Assembly (NCBI GenBank): GCA_028023455.1
Contig: JAQFVV010006551.1
Coordinates: forward strand, 419,001-483,000
DNA length: 64,000 bases
Source: Epiperipatus broadwayi
Taxonomy: Eukaryota; Onychophora; Udeonychophora; Euonychophora; Peripatidae
Reading direction: 5' to 3'
Shown here: piece after piece, positions 49,076 through 58,886 of the stretch
Layout of the letters: each line of letters opens with the position of its first letter
Numbering within the stretch: position 1 is the first letter of the stretch
Program-made: the position numbers and the translations under genes
Notes under the pieces: model-generated
What the model was told of the DNA's origin: nothing
Databases searched by the model: none
Seen by the model: the letters and a program-made list of their open reading frames with translations, nothing else

Positions 49076-52000
49076 TGTAACCATATATTTTAGTACAAAA
49101 TATAATAATTGATGTAACTGGTATAAAAATTTCTCTTTCTTCTTTTGGTGATTTGATTGGCTTGATTTGCACTTTGAACAGATTACTCTCTTATATTCAA
49201 AATAATTTATTAGAGAGAATGGGTAATATTTTGCCTTACTTGTTGTCTATATTATTTTAATAAATTTAAATTGCTTCTTTCCATATACTAATTCATATCA
49301 AAATGTTTAACTTTTTAAAAAATTTTGACAACACATTAAATTTGGTAAAATATTATTAAAAATAATAATAATTTTTATTTGTTTAAAATGGTCTTAAAAA
49401 TTATTTCCATTGAATTAAAAAAAAAACCATTTGTTCAACTAAATTTAATTATTAAAAATAAATACAGTAATTACGTATGCGTTTCAATGTAAAAAAAAAA
49501 AAAGAGCGCGAATTTAAAAAAAGATCGTCTGATAGTGTTGCTTTTGGTGGGAGAAAGAAAAGAAAATGGTAAAAGGCAAATGGTGTAAATATGATAAGCT
49601 TATTTTAAAATAGTTAACAAGTAAACGGATTACCACAAAGTTTTCTATAAACGTAAAAATAACATAGTGGTATTTAATAATAAGATGAATTGCTAAATTT
49701 AAAAGTCTGTTCAAGTCGGCTGGCCAAGTGGATCAAATCGCCGGTAATAATTTTCCAATATTACATTTGAAATATGTCGGAGCTTCCCAGTTTAAAAACA
49801 GAATTAAATGCAAGATTTTGGTATGTTTTAAAATATTTATTATTCTACAATTTGGAAAAATTAAATAAGTATTTTAATTACAGAAGTTTTATAAATTTGA
49901 AAATTTGCTTTTTAAAAAAGAAGAAGTTTAAATTAAAGTAAAATGTTAAAGTTATTAACATAGTTTAATATTTCCGTTTATAATTTTAATAAAAAATATA
50001 GTATTGATTGATATTTAACTTTGCAATGCCAGTAATATATTTGCTAGTTAATTTGTTTACCATTTGGATAATAAAAAACAGTCTTCAAATAATTAATCAA
50101 AGCTATTTTATAATTTTATCGTCAGTTTGAAATGATTAAATTAATTGCTATAATTAGTATTCCTAGATTTAAGCGTGGATAAATAAATATTAGCATGGAT
50201 GTGATAAACTTGGAACAGTTTTAATAGAGAAATGTAGAGATTAATAACTTATGAAAAACATTTTCATTTAAATTCTGCGTGTCATGTTTTGAAATTGTTT
50301 CATGTTTATGGAGCCACGTAAAATCGTTAATCTAATATTGCTTATAATAACTAATACAAATGGATAAAATTACATGTATGGAATTCAACTATAATTGTAG
50401 CTATTACTTCGTATATTTATTGTTCGACACATCGTACATGGATTTCACGGATCATATTTGTAGTTATAAAATGCTATACAATCTAATTTGTGATACACAC
50501 ACCTGCTAGAATTCATGTATTGAACTATAAAATGCTATACATTTAATTTATATCACACACACACCTGTTAGATTTTATGTATTTGATGAATAATGCATTA
50601 CTTTAATTTTATCGTTAGATGAACTTGCATGTGAAGTTCATAAGTTATATTTTATTAAGTTTAAATTAATAGGGGTTGAATAAGATACTTATTCAAGAGA
50701 ATAGCGCTTGCAAAAAAGCTTGAAAAATACTAAATGAATTTATGAGATGTATAAATTTTTGTGAGGTATTTTGTGAGTCTTTCCAGATTTCTATTCCTAT
50801 ACTAATATTACTTATATTATATTACATATGTTTTATCTTAAGCAAGATAAGTTAGTACATTAGTTGTCCTGATTAGCGTAACATTTTATTATGCAAGAAC
50901 CCACATTTGCTAAAGTGTTAGTGTTTTCTGAATGGTCAGAATAACTGAGGAGGATGATTTTGCACTTTAATGTGAAGTAAATAGTAATGTTGTTTTATAA
51001 TGTTAAAAGGCATTAATCTGTGCCGGTGGTTAATCCGCAGATTACTTAATTGCCATTTTTTGTATTTTACACTCATTCCTGTGCTGGTGATTAATCCACA
51101 GAATTGTGTAATTATACTTATTATTTTATGATGGTGTATAAATCCACAAAGCGTTTAGTGTTATTTAATTCCTATGTGTAGATGAATGCATCCACAGGAA
51201 TATGGTTTTACTTCATAGATATAAGTTGGGCAAAGTATTTTAGTTAATCTGCTAAATCATCTTCTTCCATTTGTAAGTATAATTTATAAGTTAGATTATT
51301 AAATTGTAGCAGGACATTCTATTCAAGTTACCTCATAATAATTAACTGTTGGTTGATTATTATTTACCTGAATGTAAGTTTAAATTTTCATTTTATTTAA
51401 TGATTGCATTATAGCTAAATCCTACAGATATAATATTATTTATTATATTATTGTAAGTTTACGGTATAGATTTATTGAATCTGGAAATGACATTAGATGT
51501 TTCATGAGTTGATGTTGAATTTAGTATAATTTCCTCAATACATTCATTATATCAAATTGAAATATAAGGTATGATTAGGTTTTTAAAAACCGTACCTATG
51601 ATATGTTATTGAAGAAAGTCGATGGAATTATAATTTATTTATTTTATTTGTTTATTTATGTCTTTAATTATAACATTAGAATTAATTACTTATTATTCAT
51701 AAATTTGTAAATAAATGTTGATTTATAATTAAACTTACTGTGCCGTTGCTATTTGTCATTCGTAAAATCAGAAATCATAAACCTTGGATAGAGCATACAT
51801 TGAAGTACATACTATCGTCAACATGATATAAGAGTTTAGTGCTATTTTGAGAAAACATTTGGATGCTTTTCGTCTTTGGTAGTTTATGATGTGTAAGGTA
51901 CAATAAAATCCCATTTACCTTTTCCATCATTTTAGCTTTGCGTAGTTGATTCTAGTATACAATACAAATTGATTATTAAACCTGTAAACAGATTTACCAG

Positions 52001-52589
52001 AAAATGACATGATTGAATATATTTACTTAACGTTTTTAAATTGTCATTTGTCAGTATAATAAGAGTCTCAGTGATATAGTAAACTATAAGAAAAAGAACC
52101 CAAGTATTTATGTTTATTTATTGCAAAGCTTTACCTGGACTAGCATTTGTATTAAAAATCATATAGATGGTTTAAAATTTCATAATCTTATGTAGTTCCA
52201 CAAATTATTCCATCTTGTACATGGTCGGCCATCGGGTCTCATACAATGAAAATCGCAAATTAAGGTTTGAAAGATAATAACATTACATACTTATAATTTG
52301 TTTAATGTATTTTATCATACTACTATGATAGGTCTTCGCGGTACACCCTGGCTGCGATCAAATTAAATCATAAAAAGTTTGTTATATCATTGGTTTGGTC
52401 TGTGGTAAGTTGCTCCAGATGTTGGTTGTGGTCTTTGGTGCATAATATAGATAGCATGATATGCTTTTGGTTACAGCTCTTAATAGCTGACAATGTGCAG
52501 CGGAATTGATCGGTGATCGAGGTTACAATTCTTAGCGCACTTATGTTTTGGTGATGTTATGTAGTTGGGACAACAATCGAACGGTTACA
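49076..52589 (+). repeat. 5' long terminal repeat, 3,514 bp
   Basis: Begins TGTAACCATATATTTTAG and ends CGAACGGTTACA. It is very long for an LTR and longer than half of the internal region. It contains one copy of the 399-bp segment (50,005-50,403) that is tripled in the 3' LTR, and a series of motifs around TAATCC(A/G)CAG at about 51,020-51,205. The 66-codon minus ORF at 49,514-49,714 has a counterpart in the other LTR simply because the LTRs are copies. Confidence 0.93.
51018..51206 (+). repeat. Degenerate repeats within the LTR
   Basis: TGCCGGTGGTTAATCCGCAG, TGCTGGTGATTAATCCACAG, ATGGTGTATAAATCCACA and GATGAATGCATCCACAGG follow each other about 45-60 bp apart. Possibly a cluster of binding sites; the same series is in the 3' LTR. 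Confidence 0.6.
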
Positions 52590-52670
52590 ATTTTTGGCAC
52601 CACAACGTGTTCGGCCCAATATGTTGAGGTTATACAGTCATTATAAGTGTGCGATTACAGTTTTTAGCAC
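52521..52670 (+). repeat. LTR-end motif in three spaced copies
   Basis: GGTTACAATTCTTAGCGCAC (52,521-52,540), GGTTACAATTTTTGGCAC (52,583-52,600, spanning the LTR end and primer site) and GATTACAGTTTTTAGCAC (52,653-52,670) are alike and 62-70 bp apart. Confidence 0.7.
52595..52612 (+). promoter_or_regulatory. Primer-binding site for minus-strand DNA synthesis
   Basis: TGGCACCACAACGTGTTC starts 5 nt after the LTR end. TGG complements the CCA end of a tRNA. I cannot say which tRNA from the sequence alone. Confidence 0.75.
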
Positions 52671-52691
52671 TTTATAAACATGCGACTTGAT

Positions 52692-52845
52692 TAATTGATC
52701 ATTGCAGAGTACAATATGGTAACGTGTGAACTAAATTAATTAATGATTGTTGATTACAATTTTAATTTAAATTGATCGTTGCAGAGTACAATATGGTAAC
52801 GTGTGAACTAAATTAATTAATGATTGTTGATTACAATTTTAATTT
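52692..52845 (+). repeat. 77-bp tandem duplication in the leader
   Basis: The segment containing GCAGAGTACAATATGGTAAC occurs at 52,704 and again at 52,781 with almost no change. Confidence 0.9.
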
Positions 52846-53254
52846 CCCATATTACAAAGAATATTATCATGTGACAAATGCTCTATAATGGTGATAAAAT
52901 ATTCTATGTTTTATTGCTATATATTTCTCCAAATTACTTATATAGATTTCTGATGACAATAGCAATCGTATTCCAAGATATACCAATATTTATGATTGAA
53001 TTGGGAGAAGTTGAAATATCAAGGGTTTATAAAGTAGTTGTTGTAATACTGCAAATATTTATAGTGGGGGTTTAGATTATTTTAGTGCGAATGTGATATA
53101 TACCATCTGGGATAGATTATTGGTGGTGATGATTTAGTGGTTGGTCGTCTTGAACAAGATTTTAATTGATTATTGTTATTAAAACATATATATTTTAGGA
53201 AAGTAAAAATTTGGTTTCACAAAATATTGAAATAGTTGTTATAAAATACTCAAA

Positions 53255-55449
53255 ATGAGTGATTCTGAAGAAATTCTGAGAGAACCCAAGAAGTTCCTGA
53301 TCTTGATTTCCAACAACGGTTTATGTTGATGCTTCGACACATAGAGATTGGAATAAATGAACAATCTCTTTCCCAAAAAGAGATGTTAGAGTCTCAAAAA
53401 GAGATGACTGAAAAATTGAATGAACAGTCTCTTTATCAAAAAGAGATGACTGAAAAATTGAATGAACAGTCTCTTTCTCAAAAAGAGATGACTGAAAAAT
53501 TGAATGAACAGTCTCTTTCTCAAAAAGAGATGACTGAAAAATTGAATGAACAGTCTCTTTCTCAAAAAGAGATGACTGAAAAATTGAATGAACAGTCTCT
53601 TTCTCAAAAAGAGATGACTGAAAAATTGAATGAACAGTCTCTTTCTCAAAAAGAGATGACTGAAAAATTGAATGAACAGTCTCTTTCTCAAAAAGAGATG
53701 ACTGAAAAATTGAATGAACATTCTCTTTCTCAAAAAGAAATGTCTGAAAAATTAGATAGTTTTGAGAATAAAATGGCTGAAGTTCAGGAGTTTGTGAAAG
53801 AAAAAATAGAAGCTGCTAGGGTAAAAACAGTGGAGGAATTTAATCAAAAATTTCAATCATTAGAAAATAGTTGTAAGGCAGCTAAAGGGGAGTCCAATAT
53901 TAAATTAGAAGAAATTAAAGCTAATTTCGTAGATTATAAAAAGCACTTGGAAATTCAGATAGAAGAAATTGGAAATAAGTTTATAACCCACGAGGAGAAA
54001 GTGGACACTAAACTGAAGGTGCTTGATGTGGCAATGGGAGACTTAAGGAGTCAGTTGGCACAAATAGTTAGTGAAATGAACTATAAAGTTCAAGAAGTAG
54101 AGTCTCAATCTGCTAAATTTATTGATAAAATTAAAACTGAAATGGAAGTTAAACTTCAGAATATGAATGAGAGTCATTCAACTTTTGAACAAGGCATATT
54201 TAAATCCATGAGTGAATCTGTAACAGAGAGCAGAGCAGAATTGGGGAGCATTAAAAAGATTTTGGAGGAAACTATCAATAGGTCTAAAGTAGAGAATAAA
54301 GAATTGAAAAAGACTAATGCTAAATTTAGTGGAGATTTAGAAATGATGCAGAAAGAGTTGAAGGAAGTGAGGGATAAATGTCAAGAGTGGCCAAATGAGT
54401 CAAATGAGTTTAAAGAAGGACAGAAACTAGAGGCAAAGATTGAAAATCTTCAGCTAAAAATGTTGGAAATTCAAAAGGCTCAAGAGAAAAATGATAATTT
54501 CATTGGTCAAAACACCAAGTGTTATGTGGATGGGACAGAGACCTCTGTTAAAGAAGTAGTTGTATCAGATGGTAATTTTACTGGTCTCCACACAACTCCC
54601 ATTTTCCAAAAACCATTAGGAATTGAATCTGTGGCCAATGATGTCAAGAACACAGATATGTCTATGGGTGGATCTACAGCTCTTAAATTTCTAAAGATTA
54701 AGCCATTTAAAGGGGAGTATTTGGAAAACCCTCTAGAATTTCTTCAAAATTTGGAGGAATTGTTTACTTTATGTGCATTTTCAGAAAGAGAAAAACTGGC
54801 TATCTCCAGCAACCATCTTTATGCTGCTGCAAAAGATTGGTGGCAGTCTTTGTTTGATTGTCCTCAAACATATGGAGATTTTAAACATTTAATAATGTCA
54901 AGTTTCTGGGGTGAAGATCGTCAGGATAACATGCGTTATCAAATCACTCGAGAAAAGTACAATGCTAATAAAGGTAGCTATACTCAATTTTTTCGTGGAC
55001 AGGCGGTCAAACTTAAAACTTTAACTGCTTTTCCATTATCTGAGCATCATATAGTCAGGATCTTAAGACATAACTTACCTCGACAGATTGAACAAGTTTT
55101 GATTGCTGCGGATAAGTATACAATTGATGAGGTGTCAGAGATCTTAGATGCACTAGAGACAAGTGAATGTGACCTGGAAAACAGATATAGAGGTGGAAAG
55201 GATGCTAGAGCTTCTCATAACTGTTCCATTGCTAATGTTAATGTTGCTCCCATAAGAAGTCCTTATCGTGATAACAGATACCAGAGTAGGAGTCGTAGTT
55301 ATAAACGACCAAATTTTCATCATAGAGTTAATGGTCAACCTAGTCTAATTAATAAGACCCAAGATAGAGATCAACCTTCTATTAGTGGAATTAAACCACC
55401 TCACACAAAGGATATTAAGACGAATGTTAAAAGTAATACATTAAACTAG
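53255..55449 (+). CDS. gag: Gag polyprotein, coiled-coil type, probably frame-broken near its start
   Basis: Structural protein that assembles the particle. The open frame from ATG 53,323 gives 708 residues. A better start may be ATG 53,255 (MSDSEE...), whose frame reaches the main one only through a frameshift near 53,281; codons just upstream of 53,323 in the main frame look coding. Residues about 25-143 hold eight 14-residue repeats (KLNEQSLSQKEMTE), then a long Glu/Lys-rich coiled coil to about 400. A retrotransposon capsid domain lies at about 455-620 (FKGEYLENPLEFL, WWQSL, YTQFFRGQ). The tail is Arg/Ser/Tyr-rich (SRSRSYKR). No CCHC zinc knuckle is seen, so nucleic-acid binding probably relies on the basic tail. 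The opposite-strand 115-codon ORF is a shadow of the repeats. Confidence 0.85.
53398..53750 (+). repeat. Eight 42-bp tandem repeats inside gag
   Basis: Eight units with near-identical DNA, the first with TAT for TCT (Tyr) and the last with CAT for CAG (His). Low synonymous change shows recent expansion. 42 bp equals 14 residues, two heptads of a coiled coil, so copy number can change without breaking frame or phase. Confidence 0.93.
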
Positions 55450-57188
55450 AAGGGGCCTCATGGAAAAGTTCCTCGCTGTGGGTGCCTGTTGCTAACTTGG
55501 GGAGGAACCATATAGACAATGAAGAAGCATATGTAAATAGTATAGACCTTAATATTGATCTGTTGGAGCCTTATGAGGTTGTGGACCCTCCTATATTATA
55601 TAGTTGTCCTATTGTCAAAATTTATATTGAAGGTGTTCTTGTTAATGCTTTGGTAGACTCTGGAAGTCAGGCATCAATATTGTCCTCGATTGTTTATGAT
55701 AAAATTGTGGATGCAAATAAATCTGTACCTTTGCTTCCTGTAAAACCAATTCAGGTTACGCTTGCAAATGGGAGAAAAGCAAAACTTATGAATAAGCAAA
55801 CCTGGCTTAATGTAAAAATTGGTGAATCTGAATTTGGACATGTTTTCCTAATAATGCCTGATCTTATTCATGAAGTTATCATTGGTTCTGACTTCACGAG
55901 TTTAAATAAATGCAATATTGATTTTAAAAACAAACTTTTTGCCTTTAATAATGATTCTTGTCATTTTTATGATAATATAGATGTTCAATTGAATCAGTTA
56001 ATGGTCATACACGATACATCAGTTGAATTGAACATAAAAATTAAATTAGGTGATTCTAACATTTTGGATATTGATTATAAAGAACAATTACATCAATTGA
56101 TGATCCAGTACAAGGATATATTTTCAAAGATACCAGGCATTATTGGAGGATACGTCCATCGAATCAAACTCAGGAATGAAGCACCATTCCAGCAGCGATC
56201 ATACCCCATTCCATACCAATACCAGGCAGAAGTACAGCAGCAAATCAATAAAATGATTGAATGGCATATTGTCAAGAAAAGCCCTTCAGCCTATGTCAAT
56301 CCTCTTGTGATTGTAAGAAAAAAAAATGGATCAGTTCGGGTGTGCCTAGATGCACGTGTGCTTAACCAATTAACCATTCCAGAACGTGATGTGCCTCCAC
56401 CTGTTCATGAACTTTTGATCAAATTCAAGGGCAAATATATTTTTTCAACTTTTGACTTGACGGCCAGTTACTGGCAAATTCCATTGCATACTGATGACCA
56501 AAAGTACACTGCTTTCCGTTTTGAAGGCCAATCCTATGTTTTTGAAAGGATGCCTTTTGGTTTAATTAACAGTGGAGCAGGACTTATTAGGTGTTTGGAT
56601 AGAATTTTTTCCACTCAATTAAAGAAGAAAATCATTATGTATGTGGATGATATCGTTATTGCGTCTGCAGACATCTATGAACATTTAAATGATTTGGGTT
56701 TATTCTTTTTTGAATGTCACACTAATAATATAAAAATTAATTTGGAAAAATGTACATTGGCAGCCACTGAAATCACTTTTCTGGGGCATCTGGTCAGTGA
56801 TCAGGGAATTAAACCCCATCCGGATAAAGTTACAGCCATTCAAAATTTTCCTATCCCTAAAACTAAGAAACAGCTTAAATCATTCCTAGGCTTGTGTAAC
56901 TATTATCACAAATTTTACCAAGATTTTTCCAATGATACCATGTCACTGTCATTATTATTAAAAGGAAATGTGAAATGGAAGTGGAACACTGAGCATACAT
57001 TAGAATTTAATAAGATAAAGGCTACATTCCTAAAAAAGGTCATTTTAGCTTATCCAGATTTTGGCAAGATATTTTACTTACAGACTGACAGCAGTAATTT
57101 TGGATTAGGAGTAGTTCTATACCAATTAGATGATTTTTCAGAAACCTCAAATTTTGTACTTTTTGAGCAGGCATCTAAAGGGGCCTGA
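55437..57188 (+). pseudogene. pol: Pol part 1: protease, reverse transcriptase, start of RNase H
   Basis: The frame opens at 55,437 and overlaps the gag end by 13 nt in the -1 frame; the first codons shared with related proteins lie before the GTG at 55,482, so expression as a Gag-Pol fusion is likely. Aspartic protease: LVDSGSQASIL (about residue 57) and IIGSDF. RT: VRVCLDARVLN, FSTFDLTASYWQIPL, FERMPFGL and the catalytic YVDD (residue 387 counted from 55,482). Connection and RNase H begin with LQTDSSNFGLGVVLYQ. The frame then ends at 57,188 because of a frameshift near 57,170, with RNase H continuing in the +1 frame. The family role is copying the genomic RNA into DNA. Confidence 0.9.
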
Positions 57189-57630
57189 ACTAAATTACTC
57201 TGTTACCGAAAAGGAAGCCTTAGCTGTAGTCTGGGCTTTCCAGAAACTCCGTCAATTTTTGCTGGGATCAGAGGTTGTGGTTTTAAGTGATCATAGGAGC
57301 TTAGGGTTCCTTAATAAAAGTTATTTAAACAATGAAAGGTTGGTAAGATGGAGTCTTTATCTCCAACAGTTTCAATACAAAATTCAATATTATGAGGGAG
57401 GTAAAAATGTCATAGCAGATGCTTTGAGCCATAACCCTGTAGATTCATTGTCTTTTCATCCCAACCATCACAATATTGTAATTACAAATATTGAGTTGGT
57501 TACAGATGAAACTATTGAAGGCGATTATAAGAACCTTGCAGTAGAACAGTCTCAAGATGTGAAATGTAGAAGAATAATTAAATTACTATCTAATCCTATT
57601 GTACCCATAAGCCAGTATTACCTGAATTAA
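57130..57630 (+). pseudogene. pol: Pol part 2: rest of RNase H
   Basis: From about 57,170 the frame continues the RNase H domain: GPELNYSVTEKEALAVVWAFQ (catalytic Glu region), VLSDHRSL and IADALSH near the end, as in the RT-associated RNase H of Ty3 elements. It is displaced from part 1 by what looks like a small deletion. The frame stops at 57,630, and the linker to integrase continues for about 15 codons in yet another frame (PVLPELKVDTNYI, 57,612-57,650). Confidence 0.85.
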
Positions 57631-57655
57631 AAGTAGATACAAATTATATCAGGGT

Positions 57656-58732
57656 ATGTTGATGTATCAGACTATACCTAACAATGATAGCTCGTGGAAG
57701 GTAGTGATACCTAGGTCTATGACTAATTGGCTAATCTCTTATGTTCATTGCAAATATGGTCATTATGGCTCACCAAAATTAGAGCACATATTGAAAAAAT
57801 ATTTTTACTGGTCAAACATGTATGCATCAATTGTAAGTCAATTAAGACACTGTGAGATTTGTCTGAAGTCAAAACATTCTGGAAAATCACATGCTGGGGT
57901 ACTTCAACCTATTCTTCCAGGGGAACCTAACGAGATATTATCATTGGACTTCTATGGACCTCTTCCACCCTTTAATAAACAAAAATTCATCCTAGTTACC
58001 TATGATTTATTTACTAAATATGTATGTGCATATCCTGTTCCTAGGACTGATGCAAAAAATGTCATTAAAAGTCTTAGCAATAGTCAATTTCCTTTGGTGG
58101 GAAAACCTATGTCTATTCTTACGGATCATGCTACTGCTTTTATTTCCAGCACATGGAGAAAGTGGATTAGAAGACAGAATATCCGACATATTATGAGTTC
58201 TATAAGAAATCCGCAATCCAATCCATGTGAAAGGGTGATGAGGGAATTGAGTAGGCTATTTCGTGTCTATGTGAAGGATAATCACTGGTTGTGGGTAAAT
58301 AAGTTGCCTGAAGTTATCAATTACATAAACATTACCATGAATGAATCCACAAAATTTGCTCCTATTAGGCTTCAATTTGGAAGACATGAGCCATTACTAA
58401 TTAAAACTCCTTTACCCATCATTCTAGAAGAAATAAATAGTGATCTTGATATAGAAAAAGCCAGATGGAATTTAAGAAAAATGAGCCAAAAGCGCTCTAA
58501 ACAGTATAAAGGTAAACCACATCCTTTTAAGGTCGGAGATTTTGTATTTGTCCGTACTCCTCATGTTAGCAACTTAAAGAAAAACGAATTTAGAAAATTT
58601 TTAAGCTTATATAATGGACCTTTCATGATTGAAAGCCAGGTGGGAGAGAATGCATTTATGCTCTCAACCCCTGAAGGAATCCGAAGCACCTACAATGCAC
58701 GTAGTTTGAAACCTGTACCTTCAATAAATTAG
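57656..58732 (+). pseudogene. pol: Pol part 3: integrase
   Basis: Inserts the DNA copy into the host chromosome. Residues from ATG 57,656: zinc-binding H31, H36, C66, C69; catalytic core with D98 (LDFYGP), D157 (LTDHATAF) and E192 (NPCERVMREL), the last two separated by 34 residues as in the D,D(35)E family; C-terminal FKVGDFVFV and YNGPF, the GPY/F-type module. No chromodomain is obvious. All catalytic residues are present, so the domain itself is intact, but it is cut off from RT-RNase H by frameshifts near 57,600-57,655. The short ORFs at 58,002-58,216 are shadows. Confidence 0.9.
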
Positions 58733-58886
58733 GGGGATTTATATCATGTAAATGTTATACCATATTCAGATTGATGATAAATTATAGATAGGATAATAAA
58801 AATAGTGACTTATGATGTACCTTAGTAGAATTTGATGAACTGGAATTCTGAAGAAAGATAAATTTTTTCCAAAGGGGGGTGTAAAC
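58733..58886 (+). promoter_or_regulatory. 3' internal region with polypurine tract
   Basis: Non-coding, ending AAAGGGGGGTGTAAAC (58,871-58,886) immediately before the LTR. The A3G6 run is the expected primer for plus-strand DNA synthesis. Confidence 0.85.

Noticed and set aside
49514-49714. 66-codon minus ORF conserved in both LTRs
   Set aside because: The two copies agree because LTRs are duplicates, not because of coding selection; the protein is low-complexity.
53386-53733. 115-codon minus-strand ORF opposite gag
   Set aside because: It is the antisense of the 42-bp gag repeats, open because the repeat length is a multiple of three.
58733-58886. Possible envelope gene downstream of integrase
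   Set aside because: Only about 150 bp without an open frame separates integrase from the 3' LTR.
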